From Syntrophomonadaceae bacterium (GTDB lineage Bacteria > Bacillota > Syntrophomonadia > Syntrophomonadales > Syntrophomonadaceae): a DNA stretch of 24,511 nucleotides. Below the pieces are notes generated by a model. That model had not been told where the DNA came from. It made no database searches and was given only the letters and a program-made list of their open reading frames with translations. Each line of letters begins with the position of its first letter. Position 1 is the first letter of the stretch. A program made the position numbers and the translations under genes. The DNA lies in assembly GCA_012840625.1 (NCBI GenBank), contig DUSB01000189.1:1-24511 (forward strand). The letters are read 5' to 3'. Shown piece after piece: positions 1 through 7,233 of this stretch.

Positions 1-912
1 ACCTAGCTCTATGCGATATGCAGGCCACTGAGAAATAACATTCATCAGCTGATCAACCTGTTTCTCCGCCTTTTGCAGCTCTGGTTCCAGCGGCTGACGC
101 TTCATCATGTCTTCTTCACATGCAGCCATTTGTTCAAGTTCCTGTTCGACTTGTTCTATTTCTTTTTCCAAATGTTTTAGTTCTTCAGCCTGCTGAGCCA
201 TTTGTTCCTCCCGCTTGAGAGTCTCAGCGGCTTTTTGCTGTAAGCTTTCCTTTTCATAATAGGCTTTTAAGATCAAACCCACCTGTCTCCTCCAGGGGTT
301 ATCAATACCACGGTTTCCTGCGGGCTTGCCGTTTTCTCTATCCCAGTTGCTTGCCAGGGTTCTAATCTTTTCTTCTATTAAACCCTGCAGCTTACCCACC
401 GAAACCCCATCCATTTGTATGAAACTCTGATACAGAAACTGCTGAATGTTGTCAAGGTTTTCCTTTTGCTGTACTTCGATTAGCATTTCCTTAAAACTTT
501 CCTGACGTGCAAATACAATACTCCGCAGGGTCTGCTCTCCCAGCTCTAAAAAAGATTGCAGTTCCTCTTTGATGCTTTCTTCATCGGTGTAAATCGTCCC
601 CCCGGCATTCAGCTTCATTGCGGCCTGAGATCCATAGTATTTTTCCAGTACATAGGACCTGCTTCCCTGATCGAATTCGATCTTTATATCGACGGTATCC
701 CCTCCGGTACGCGGCATAAACCGATAGGAAAAAACGTCCCTATCACGGCTTTTTAGATGCGGTGAGGTTAAAAGGCCGTGCATAATGGCATCAACCACCG
801 TACTTTTACCAGCTTCATTGGCACCCAAAACGATGTTTAAACCAGGTTGAAACCTTATATCAAGATTACTAAGTCCGGCAAAAGATTGGCTTTGGATACG
901 CTTAATCTTCAT
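1..912 (-). CDS. SbcC/YhaN-like AAA+ SMC-type ATPase, 3' end outside the window
   Basis: This is the N-terminal 304 codons of a DNA-repair ATPase; the reading frame stays open to base 1, so the C-terminal half is missing. The protein starts with the beta strand and loop typical of SMC-like ABC ATPases and carries a Walker A motif GANEAGKS at residues 30-37. A long segment rich in Glu, Gln and Lys from about residue 215 onward looks like the start of a coiled coil. The expected signature motif and Walker B lie beyond the edge. The ATG overlaps the stop codon of the upstream nuclease gene by 4 bases (ATGA), so the pair is probably translationally coupled. By analogy with SbcCD/Rad50-Mre11 and Bacillus YhaN/YhaO, the two should form a nuclease complex that processes DNA ends. 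The assignment to the YhaN branch rather than true SbcC is inferred and depends on the missing part. Confidence 0.85.
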   Translation of the reverse strand, partial: MKIKRIQSQSFAGLSNLDIRFQPGLNIVLGANEAGKSTVVDAIMHGLLTSPHLKSRDRDVFSYRFMPRTGGDTVDIKIEFDQGSRSYVLEKYYGSQAAMKLNAGGTIYTDEESIKEELQSFLELGEQTLRSIVFARQESFKEMLIEVQQKENLDNIQQFLYQSFIQMDGVSVGKLQGLIEEKIRTLASNWDRENGKPAGNRGIDNPWRRQVGLILKAYYEKESLQQKAAETLKREEQMAQQAEELKHLEKEIEQVEQELEQMAACEEDMMKRQPLEPELQKAEKQVDQLMNVISQWPAYRIELG

Positions 913-2033
913 TTTTTCGCCTCCTCCACCAGTTCATAAGCCATTTGTAAAGCGCGAGGATCATCGGCCAATTTCATTAACAGACGGTAAGCAAATCCAT
1001 CCCGGGCATATTCCCGCTTAATATAATCTTCATTCACCAGCATTCTTAAATCCCGGCAGTCAAAAGCAGCCAGATAAAAAAGCTGTGCCTTCAGCTCCTG
1101 CTCCAGCAGCAAGACCTGATCACGCAGCTGTTCATCCACATAACCCTGCAGCTTGATCCGGGCTACAACCCTTGATAAGTCCGGGCCCAGACTATCTCTA
1201 ATAGCATGCAAATCCTTTTCGCTATCAACTTTATATGCCTGATCAATAAAGATATATTGGCCCATACGGATTGCTTCAGCCTGCAGCTGTTTATCCTGAT
1301 CAATGCTAATCAACCATGCATTGCCCTCTCCCTTAAAATCCAGCCCATCCGGCTCTGGAGTACCAGCAATAAAAATCCGGGAGAAATGCTGCTGCGAAGG
1401 ATCGGGATAGGGAACATGGGTATGACCGAGCAGCCAAAGATCCATAGGAAGATCTTCTAATTCGGCCATCCGCATGGGAAAATATTTTTTATGGAAATCA
1501 GGTGACAATCCTTCTATGCTTCCATGCGCAAGACCAATATGCACACTTTCGAAATCCACGGCAGGATTTTCCGTTATCCATGACAAACGATGCTTTTCTG
1601 AATGCCGGCTGTCACAAAAAGCTGGATAAAGAACAACCCGCCGCTCATTTATTTGCAAAGGATAGGGGCGGTATTCATTCATGACCAGGATCTTATCCGA
1701 ACTCTCTTCCAGAAAAGCTGACCAGAGAGCATTAATCCCATCATCATAATCATGGTTACCAGGTAGAATAGCAATGCAATCCCCGGTAAAAGCATTCAGC
1801 TTTTCATGTACCTGAGTGATCATTTTTTTAGAAATTCTAGTACTATGAAAAAGATCCCCAGCAATAACCAGTAATTCACATTCATGAATCTGCGCTTTCT
1901 CCACCAGCTGATCCAGACTATCCAGGCGGGCCTGTTGCAGCTCCTGCCCGACTTCTTCTGGATAGTTGTTAAAGGACATGCCGATATGTAAGTCAGCACT
2001 ATGAAGTATTCTTAACAAAAAGGTTCCCCCCAT
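909..2033 (-). CDS. SbcD/YhaO-like DNA repair exonuclease (calcineurin-type metallophosphoesterase)
   Basis: A 374-residue protein with the ordered metal-binding motifs of Mre11/SbcD nucleases: DLH at residues 14-16, GD at 59-60, GNHD at 92-95, an AHG motif near 169-171 and GHTH at 203-206. These bind two divalent metals and cut DNA ends together with the SMC-type partner encoded directly downstream, whose start codon overlaps this stop. The ATG at 2033 has a GGAG about 16 bases upstream, which is far. A TTG at codon 6 (2018) has five G residues 7 bases upstream and would give a protein starting Leu-Leu-Arg-Ile-Leu, close to the usual family start, so the true start may be 2018. It is likely the first gene of its operon, because the next gene upstream is divergent. 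Confidence 0.88.
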   Translation of the reverse strand: MGGTFLLRILHSADLHIGMSFNNYPEEVGQELQQARLDSLDQLVEKAQIHECELLVIAGDLFHSTRISKKMITQVHEKLNAFTGDCIAILPGNHDYDDGINALWSAFLEESSDKILVMNEYRPYPLQINERRVVLYPAFCDSRHSEKHRLSWITENPAVDFESVHIGLAHGSIEGLSPDFHKKYFPMRMAELEDLPMDLWLLGHTHVPYPDPSQQHFSRIFIAGTPEPDGLDFKGEGNAWLISIDQDKQLQAEAIRMGQYIFIDQAYKVDSEKDLHAIRDSLGPDLSRVVARIKLQGYVDEQLRDQVLLLEQELKAQLFYLAAFDCRDLRMLVNEDYIKREYARDGFAYRLLMKLADDPRALQMAYELVEEAKK

Positions 2034-2187
2034 AAATTAACAAAATACTCTCCTTCATTGTACCTTTTCTGTTAGCCAAAAACAGGCCCGTTTTCGAAGG
2101 AGCTATCTGCTCATGACATAAGGGCTCATCTGTTAAAGATCTTTTGGGCAATAAATTTGCGCCTTTTAATGGCATTAAAGAATGGGG

Positions 2188-2217
2188 TTAATAATCTTTT
2201 TTTATGGTGGGTATAGT
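2188..2217 (+). promoter_or_regulatory. Possible sigma-A type promoter of the small helical protein gene
   Basis: TTAATA (2188-2193) and TATAGT (2212-2217) are separated by 18 bases and lie about 45 bases upstream of the ATG at 2264. The -10 match is good and the -35 match is moderate. Nothing else supports it. Confidence 0.35.
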
Positions 2218-2263
2218 GTAAATGAAGCCCTTATACCTGCATATAAACAGAGGAGGAAAATGT

Positions 2264-2581
2264 ATGAAAGAGCATAATCCTAACTACGATGATCTTGAGC
2301 AAAATATTCAATCTGCGCAACAAGCTACTCGTTTAGCTCAAAACACTTATCACTTATTAGCAAGGGCTACTGCCAGTGGAAACCCTACAGAAATAGCCTG
2401 TGCACAGCAGCGCCTGCAGGATGCTCTGGGTCAGATTTTACAAACTCAGGATTACGTTTCACAATGGTTGAGCAATGAACAGATGCAGGAATTGAACCAT
2501 GCAGCGGCCATGCTGCAAACCCTGTATCGCCAAGTGAATGATGCTAATTTAGAGCGCGATGACTATACACTGCAAGATTAG
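2264..2581 (+). CDS. Small helical protein of unknown function, 105 residues
   Basis: I do not recognise a family. The start at 2264 is chosen over the in-frame ATG at 2222 because AGGAGG (2251-2256) sits 7 bases upstream of it. The product is hydrophilic, rich in Gln, Ala and Leu, and contains a single Cys; it has no signal peptide or membrane segment. The spacing of Leu and Ala suggests two or three amphipathic helices, as in small bundle-forming or spore-associated proteins, but no motif supports a role. It stands alone: the SbcD-like gene upstream is divergent and the CoA-transferase gene downstream is convergent. Two inverted repeats follow the stop codon. The good ribosome-binding site and the possible promoter argue that it is a real gene. 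Confidence 0.7.
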   Translation: MKEHNPNYDDLEQNIQSAQQATRLAQNTYHLLARATASGNPTEIACAQQRLQDALGQILQTQDYVSQWLSNEQMQELNHAAAMLQTLYRQVNDANLERDDYTLQD

Positions 2582-2588
2582 CCCAAAA

Positions 2589-2618
2589 ATATGCCAGGCC
2601 GTAAAGAGCCTAGCATAT
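2589..2618. terminator. Inverted repeat after the small helical protein gene
   Basis: ATATGC-C-AGGC (2589-2599) pairs with GCCT-A-GCATAT (2608-2618) with one C/A mismatch and an 8-base loop. It starts 8 bases after the stop codon, which fits a transcript end, but no T-run follows. Confidence 0.35.
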
Positions 2619-2680
2619 CCGGTCAGTCAAATCTTATCAGCAATTTGCTTATATCATGCAGCAAGACTTTTCTTCCTAAG

Positions 2681-2722
2681 AATAGGAGCAGGCTGAATAA
2701 TGATCTCTGACCTGCTCCTATT
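2681..2722. terminator. 12-bp perfect inverted repeat between convergent genes
   Basis: AATAGGAGCAGG (2681-2692) is perfectly complementary to CCTGCTCCTATT (2711-2722), with an 18-base loop. It lies between convergent genes ending at 2581 and 2759 and could end or stabilise transcripts from both sides. Neither strand has a clean U-tract after the stem, so a classic intrinsic terminator is not certain. Confidence 0.45.
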
Positions 2723-2758
2723 AAATGTCCTGCTGGCCGCAAGATCAAAGCTTCAGGA

Positions 2759-4108
2759 TTAAGGCTCGATTTTATTACTCTTTAACCAAATTTTCATTTC
2801 ATCAGCAGCCTTGATCAAGTCATCACGAAAATCTGGATGAGCAATTTCAATCAGTGACTCCGCCCGGGCCCAGGTGGATTTCCCTTTAAATTGGGCCACA
2901 CCATATTCTGTTACTACATATTGAACCAGAGAGCGAGGTACCGTTACCGCTGTTCCCAATGGCAAAGTGGGAGTAATACGGGAATGAACCTTACCCCTGG
3001 AATCTTCATAGGTAGAATGCAAACATATAAATCCCTTGCCCCCATGGGAGGCAAAAGCCCCCATGACAAAATCTAATTGTCCTCCGGTTCCTGAAATATG
3101 CCTAGTCCCCACTGATTCAGAAGATACCTGAGTCAGCAGATCAACAGATAATGCATTGTTGATCGCTACCACCTTGTCGTTTAAAGCAATAATACGCGGG
3201 TCATTGCAATAATTTACCGGATAGGAAGCACAGATTGGATTGTTATCCAAGAACTCATACAGGCGCTTGCTTCCCAAGGCAAAAGTATAAACCATTTTAA
3301 ATTTATCTATGTTCTTACGCGCTCCGGTTATTCTCCCTTTTTCATAAAGATCGACCAGGGAATCCATCATCATTTCACTATGAACCCCCAGATCCTGCAG
3401 ATCACTTTCAGCAATAAGCTCACCCACTGCATTGGGCAGGCCGCCAATTCCTAACTGCAGACAGCTGCCATCCTCTATCTCATTTAACAGCAGTTCAGCA
3501 ATACGCTGATCCTCAATCGTCGGTTTGGCGGCGGCAATTTGAATTAAATCCTCATGATCACCAATAACAACATAATCAAGCTGGGATAGATGAACAGACT
3601 CCTGGTTGCCACCCAGGCAGGTCGGTATCTTATTGTTGACTTCAGCAATTACCAGATCAGCCTTTTGAATAACAGCACTTGAAACTGAATTGGCCATACC
3701 AAGATTAAAAAAACCTCTCGCATCCATGGGCCCAACCGTAATGAAAGCCACATCAATATCCATATACTTTTTTAAAATACGCGGTCCCTGGTGATAGGTA
3801 TTGGGAACATAATAGCAAAGCCCGCGATCCCCCAGATGTCTGGATATAACTGAAAAATGCAGATCTTGAAGGATAAAATGTTTCCCTTCCGGATCAGCTT
3901 TTACTACCTCTGGAACATAAGCATAACTTACACCAAGGATCTGAACATCTTCCAGTTCCTCTGCCCTTGCTGCCAGAGCAGCATCCAGCTTTTTAGGAAA
4001 CAGCGCAAACTCACCATAAGCTACATAATGACCTGATTGTACAAATTCAACTGCTTCATCTGCTGTTATCTGTTTCTGTTTATACTGCCATTGAATAATA
4101 TCGCCCAT
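2759..4108 (-). CDS. Acetyl-CoA hydrolase/transferase family CoA-transferase (4-hydroxybutyrate/butyrate-type)
   Basis: About 449 residues, the usual length for this family. Such enzymes move CoA between acyl-CoA and a free acid, for example acetyl-CoA and butyrate or 4-hydroxybutyrate, through a glutamyl-CoA thioester. Visible marks are GIGGLPNAV (residues 220-228), HSEM with the likely catalytic Glu245, and a C-terminal GTGGQLDFV followed by a Gly-rich loop, the CoA-binding region. The start at 4108 is preferred because GGAGG lies 9 bases upstream; the ATG two codons earlier (4114) leaves only 3 bases. There is no signal peptide, so it is cytoplasmic. The crotonase gene across the spacer on the opposite strand suggests a shared role in short-chain fatty acid oxidation or formation. 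The exact acid substrate cannot be read from sequence. Confidence 0.88.
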   Translation of the reverse strand: MGDIIQWQYKQKQITADEAVEFVQSGHYVAYGEFALFPKKLDAALAARAEELEDVQILGVSYAYVPEVVKADPEGKHFILQDLHFSVISRHLGDRGLCYYVPNTYHQGPRILKKYMDIDVAFITVGPMDARGFFNLGMANSVSSAVIQKADLVIAEVNNKIPTCLGGNQESVHLSQLDYVVIGDHEDLIQIAAAKPTIEDQRIAELLLNEIEDGSCLQLGIGGLPNAVGELIAESDLQDLGVHSEMMMDSLVDLYEKGRITGARKNIDKFKMVYTFALGSKRLYEFLDNNPICASYPVNYCNDPRIIALNDKVVAINNALSVDLLTQVSSESVGTRHISGTGGQLDFVMGAFASHGGKGFICLHSTYEDSRGKVHSRITPTLPLGTAVTVPRSLVQYVVTEYGVAQFKGKSTWARAESLIEIAHPDFRDDLIKAADEMKIWLKSNKIEP

Positions 4109-4280
4109 AACCATCTACCTCCAATATTAATTCATGTGTTTGCACGTATTTATATAAATCATGATGCGCTGCCTGTTTTTCTTTTTAATTGTGGATAATG
4201 GATTATTGACTACATATAAAGTGAACTATTTTATTATGTCCATATTGATTTGCTGCCAATCTAATTGTTTATTTTACATA

Positions 4281-4359
4281 ATTGAGCAAAAAAAGTACAG
4301 TATTGAATATTATATATCAATAATTTTTTAATTTTGATATTGTAGCTCAATAATTTTTT
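4281..4359. repeat. Nested inverted repeats plus a 13-bp direct repeat at 30-bp spacing
   Basis: TCAATAATTTTTT occurs at 4317-4329 and again at 4347-4359, exactly 30 bases apart (about three helical turns). ATTGAGC (4281-4287) is matched by GCTCAAT (4345-4351), and inside it TATTGA (4301-4306) is matched by TCAATA (4317-4322). The cluster lies in the spacer shared by the divergent CoA-transferase and crotonase genes and could be a regulator binding region; low base complexity makes chance a real alternative. Confidence 0.45.
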
Positions 4360-4785
4360 CAAGGATAATTTTTCGCAAGTTTTTATATACTTTCCTTTCC
4401 TGGGCAGCTTTCCCTGTCCCTACTTCCAGGAGACAGCAAGCATATTAGCAGCCCGGTAATGGTGATAAAATTTCCAGGATGTATTTTTCGCTGGAGAAGG
4501 TAAGCCGATAATGGATTAATAAATTCGTAATGCGAAAATATGTAAGCTATAATATTTAAAGTATAATTATTTTTGCGTAATTTTCTATTGCTAATTAAAT
4601 GTTGCTGGTGTATTATGACGTTAAGATATATTATTACATACTATAGTATTGATCCTTACCTATCCAAAGGATGCTAATGCATTTCGTTATGTTCTTTTCC
4701 ATCCCGTTATCGACCGGCTTTACGCAAGGTAAGCTGATGCGATAATGAATGTGCGGCTATTGACCAGAAAGGAGCAATGTAAGTT

Positions 4786-4983
4786 ATGGGCATTGGGGAA
4801 TACCGGTTAGCTCCTGGTACGCTTCTTAATGACGAAATAGCCATCTCACCTATTCGATTATATCCGAATTATAGATGCTGGCAATCAAGGAATAAGAAGC
4901 TATACTATCCCTGGTCTTTATTTAAAAAATTTACACCATTGCTTACGAAGGAGCACAAAGACCTGAAATCTAAAGGGGAATAG
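4786..4983 (+). CDS. Doubtful 65-residue reading frame
   Basis: An ATG frame with an AAAGGAG about 11 bases upstream, a longer gap than usual. The product is basic and aromatic-rich in its second half, with many Lys and Tyr, no membrane segment and no motif I know. It lies in a spacer with no other coding sign and ends before the structured crotonase leader. It may be a chance frame. Confidence 0.2.
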   Translation: MGIGEYRLAPGTLLNDEIAISPIRLYPNYRCWQSRNKKLYYPWSLFKKFTPLLTKEHKDLKSKGE

Positions 4984-4997
4984 CCATCCATATAGAT

Positions 4998-5059
4998 CAA
5001 AGCGATCAGGGGATTAATCCTTGAATCTGGAGAAAACTGCCCTCAGTCCTGATAGCTTG
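4998..5059 (+). promoter_or_regulatory. Stem-loop region upstream of the crotonase gene (outer)
   Basis: AAGC-G-ATCAGG (5000-5010) pairs with CCTGAT-A-GCTT (5048-5058), a 6+4 base-pair stem with one G/A mismatch. The internal part holds the self-complementary GGATTAATCC (5011-5020). Together with the second structure at 5139-5214 it suggests a folded 5' leader or small RNA, but no known riboswitch class is recognised. Confidence 0.35.
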
Positions 5060-5138
5060 AAAGCAAAAACAGACATCTTAAACAGGTGTTTTCCAAGAAA
5101 TATGTAAAGGAGGGGAACTTAGATAATTGGCGTACTCG

Positions 5139-5214
5139 ACAGGTCTATCGCCGGGAGAAATACGATTCCTATCAACGATAAAAGGATAAGCGTCGTCTCT
5201 ACGATAGAGCCTGT
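5139..5214 (+). promoter_or_regulatory. Structured leader next to the crotonase ribosome-binding site
   Basis: ACAGGTCTATCG (5139-5150) pairs with CGATAGA-G-CCTGT (5202-5214): 12 base pairs with one bulged G. Inside it, ACGA (5162-5165) pairs with TCGT (5193-5196), TCC (5167-5169) with GGA (5184-5186) and TATC (5170-5173) with GATA (5177-5180). A competing hairpin GGCG (5129-5132)/CGCC (5149-5152) shares bases with the long stem, so two exclusive folds are possible. The stem ends 10 bases before the AGGGGG ribosome-binding site (5225-5230). A strong but orphan AAGGAGGGG lies at 5108-5115. Confidence 0.4.
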
Positions 5215-5240
5215 AGAAAATTGTAGGGGGTAATGATTAC

Positions 5241-6038
5241 ATGCAATCTTATAAAGGAAGAGATTATCAAACCATTTTAGCCTGGGTTGAAGACAATATC
5301 GGTTATCTGCAGTTTAACCGGCCCAAATCTATGAATGCGGTAAATCTGCAATTGCTGGATGAAGCTCACATGGTACTGGAAGAGTATAAGTATGATAACG
5401 ATGTACGCGTTATTATCATTCAAGGTGATGAACGTGCCTTTGCTGCCGGAGCTGATATAGTTGAATGGTCCAAATACAATGCTTTTGAAGCCCGGGATGC
5501 AGATGATAAGGTACAGGCAACACTATTTGCAGTAGAAGATAACCATAAACCAGTTATTTCTGCGGTCAGAGGAATAGCACTGGGAGGTGGCTTTGAGTTA
5601 GTACTGGCCAGTGATATAAGGATTATTGCTGAAGATGCTATCATGGGTCTACCGGAGATAAATCTGGGCATTTTCCCCGGCGGTGGCGGTACTCAACGTT
5701 TCCCCCGCAGTACATCCATTGCGATCGCCAAACAGTATATTTTTACCGGTGATTTTATCGATGCACAAACTGCCTACCGTATTGGTGTCGCCAATAAGGT
5801 AGTTCCCGCTGATCAGGTATTGGACGAAGCTAAAAAAATGGCTAAAAAAATAGCCAAAAAGAGTCCCTTGGCTCTCAGGGAAGCAAAGAACGCTGTTAAT
5901 CAATCTATGAATACTGATATTAAAACAGGATGTCGTCAAGAACAGATCGCTTGGTCTATGCTCTTTTCCAGTGAAGATCAAAAAGAAGGTATGACCGCAT
6001 TTTTGGAAAATCGTAAGGCCGAGTTCAAAGGAAAATAG
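5241..6038 (+). CDS. Enoyl-CoA hydratase / crotonase family protein
   Basis: 265 residues, the standard length for a bacterial crotonase. It should hydrate crotonyl-CoA (or a similar enoyl-CoA) to the 3-hydroxyacyl-CoA in the cytoplasm, one step of beta-oxidation. The oxyanion-hole segment AAGADI is at 68-73 and the second one, with GIALGGG, at 111-117. Both catalytic acids of true hydratases are present: Glu119 (GGGFEL) and Glu139 (LPEINLG), which argues against isomerase-only or other crotonase-fold activities. The ATG follows AGGGGG by 10 bases. The gene is followed by a strong inverted repeat and then by the MarR genes on the same strand, and preceded by a long structured leader. The CoA-transferase gene on the other side suggests a butyrate or crotonate pathway. 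The exact chain length is not determined. Confidence 0.93.
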   Translation: MQSYKGRDYQTILAWVEDNIGYLQFNRPKSMNAVNLQLLDEAHMVLEEYKYDNDVRVIIIQGDERAFAAGADIVEWSKYNAFEARDADDKVQATLFAVEDNHKPVISAVRGIALGGGFELVLASDIRIIAEDAIMGLPEINLGIFPGGGGTQRFPRSTSIAIAKQYIFTGDFIDAQTAYRIGVANKVVPADQVLDEAKKMAKKIAKKSPLALREAKNAVNQSMNTDIKTGCRQEQIAWSMLFSSEDQKEGMTAFLENRKAEFKGK

Positions 6039-6073
6039 TACTGCTCGTCATCCTTTAATAAGTTTTTGGTGAT

Positions 6074-6109
6074 TACAACCTCACGCTTTGCTCTGGGCGT
6101 GAGGTTGTA
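6074..6109 (+). terminator. Strong stem-loop after the crotonase gene
   Basis: TACAACCTCACGC (6074-6086) pairs perfectly with GCGTGAGGTTGTA (6097-6109), 13 base pairs with a 10-base loop, 36 bases after the stop codon. A T-rich stretch appears only about 15 bases later (6126-6132), so it is a likely but not textbook terminator. Confidence 0.65.
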
Positions 6110-6138
6110 TGTATCAGCCTTGTTGCTTTTTCCTGCGC

Positions 6139-6160
6139 CGTTATGCCTGGTAGCATAGCG
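6139..6160. promoter_or_regulatory. Palindrome upstream of the first MarR gene, candidate operator
   Basis: CGTTATGC (6139-6146) and GCATAGCG (6153-6160) form an inverted repeat with one mismatch and a 6-base spacer, a 22-base site of the size bound by MarR dimers. It lies 67 bases upstream of the TTG start. No copy was seen in front of the second MarR gene, so its role is inferred from position only. Confidence 0.35.
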
Positions 6161-6226
6161 TTATAGCGACACGCTGGCCGGAGAAGTGATCACCATAGTA
6201 ATAAACAGCAAAGGAAGTGAGATGGA

Positions 6227-6673
6227 TTGCAGGATTTTACTACGTTTATTTGTTATCAGATGAAAACGACTATGAAAAAAGTGGAAAAACATATTGCCGA
6301 ATTTTTAAGTCAATATGGTCTGACCATGACACAATCCTTTATTCTCTTTTCTTTATTAGAAAAAGACGGCTCTACTCTAACCGAAATCGGCCTCCGTACA
6401 CAAATTGACAATTCTTCACTTACAGCAATGGTAGATAAATTAGAAAAGCAAGGCTTGGTTGAACGCCGTTTATCCACAGAGGATCGGCGGGTAGTAACCC
6501 TCTATTTAACACCCCAGGGGCGGGAAGTGGGCAAACAGATCTATTCCGCAGGTGAAAGATACCATCAGATGCTTTTAAAAAATATTCACCATATAGAAAG
6601 TGAATTCTATGAAGGTCTAAACATTATTTCTAATCTCTTAGACCAGAAAAGGGAACGAAGTGGCACAAAATAA
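6227..6673 (+). CDS. MarR family transcriptional regulator, copy 1 (TTG start)
   Basis: 148 residues with the MarR layout: N-terminal helix, winged helix-turn-helix at about 35-95 (recognition region LTEIGLRTQIDNSSLTAMV) and the wing with the conserved RLSTEDRR, then a C-terminal dimerisation helix. The start is a TTG at 6227; this is the position aligned with the ATG of copy 2 (7234), and both follow the same GGAAGTGAG ribosome-binding site at similar spacing. An out-of-frame ATG at 6222 overlaps it and would give only a 13-codon peptide. It lies downstream of the crotonase gene, so it could control fatty-acid genes, perhaps by sensing an acyl-CoA or phenolic ligand. That is inference; the ligand is not visible. 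Confidence 0.9.
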   Translation: MQDFTTFICYQMKTTMKKVEKHIAEFLSQYGLTMTQSFILFSLLEKDGSTLTEIGLRTQIDNSSLTAMVDKLEKQGLVERRLSTEDRRVVTLYLTPQGREVGKQIYSAGERYHQMLLKNIHHIESEFYEGLNIISNLLDQKRERSGTK

Positions 6674-7233
6674 TTAATTAAGCGATAATAAAGCCAACTA
6701 GGCTAAACACCTTTTTAAAAGGCGTCCTCCCTCCTGAAATACTAATCCATTTCTTTGAATGCTTAATATAAAAATATGCCCATCAGTTATAGATATCATT
6801 TTTGGGGTAGAGCCGTCCTATTTTGTCATTAATATAACTGCCACCTTATTTTGTGAAGAAGAGCTATTTTATTTTGTTTACATAGAACGACACTGATAGA
6901 AGCTTGCTTACTGCTAAACTAATATTTAAGAAGTATCAGTATCCTTATCAGCCCTATACTGATTTAAGAACCTTTATTCAGGAAATCAATCTTTCCATTC
7001 CCTGGTTTTTAACCTTAAGATCTTGCTGGAAGTGAAAGTTTTCTTATATAATAATAGGGATGGTATCAAAATAGCATTTCTTTTCCCCGGCAGACTACCG
7101 GTGAACTTTCAAGTAAATTATATATAGAAAGGCAAATGCAGAAATCTTTTATGGTTAGATTGACAAACGGGAAATAATCAGGGACGATATATTACAAGGG
7201 TAAAATTTAAGATGAACAAGGAAGTGAGTTGGT
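6674..7233. other. 560-base spacer between the two MarR genes
   Basis: No intact gene is seen. The middle (6811-6892) carries three related repeats that look like an insertion-sequence end. A frame around 6911-7034 reads as a protein-like stretch of about 40 residues without a start codon and may be a decayed gene fragment. Upstream of copy 2 there is a TTGACA at 7160-7165 but no matching -10 at normal distance (TATATT lies 22 bases on). Confidence 0.55.
6811..6892 (-). mobile_element. Possible relic of an insertion-sequence end (IS21-like subterminal repeats)
   Basis: Three similar units are read on the plus strand: AGCCGTCCTATTTTGTC (6811-6827), TGCCACCTTATTTTGTG (6839-6855) and GCTATTTTATTTTGTT (6863-6878). 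The shared core TATTTTGT recurs at offsets of 28 and 23 bases, and on the minus strand the array is preceded by TGTCGTTCTATGTA ending at 6892. Multiple short repeats inside a terminus beginning TGT are typical of IS21-family ends. No transposase and no second end are present, so at most this is a scar. Regulatory repeats are the alternative. Confidence 0.35.

Larger units (their letters stand above)
4109..5240. other. 1.1 kb AT-rich spacer between divergent CoA-transferase and crotonase genes
   Basis: No convincing gene is seen here. The left half (4140-4660) is strongly AT-rich and holds a repeat cluster at 4281-4359. The right part (4998-5214) contains two sets of inverted repeats that would fall in the crotonase leader. 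On the minus strand TTGGCA (4259-4254) and CATAAT (4238-4233), 15 bases apart, are a weak promoter candidate for the CoA-transferase gene. An AAGGTAAGC motif followed by a GATAATG sequence occurs near 4497 and again near 4727. One short weak reading frame (4786-4983) is listed separately. Confidence 0.6.

Noticed and set aside
5127..5189. 20-codon leader peptide from a TTG after AAGGAGGGG in the crotonase leader
   Set aside because: The spacing (11 bases) is long and the peptide has no run of regulatory codons; kept only as a remark in the leader finding.
4109..5240. Sigma-54 promoter (GG-N10-GC) for the CoA-transferase or crotonase genes
   Set aside because: I scanned both strands for the TGGCAC-N5-TTGC pattern and found no acceptable match.
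6911..7034. Protein-like fragment of about 40 residues resembling the C-terminal end of a type I restriction subunit
   Set aside because: Only a loose resemblance around a Lys-Lys-Tyr segment, no start codon, no neighbouring restriction genes; too weak to call a pseudogene.
7160..7193. Promoter TTGACA with TATATT before the second MarR gene
   Set aside because: The gap is 22 bases, too long for a normal sigma-A promoter, and no better -10 lies at 16-18 bases.
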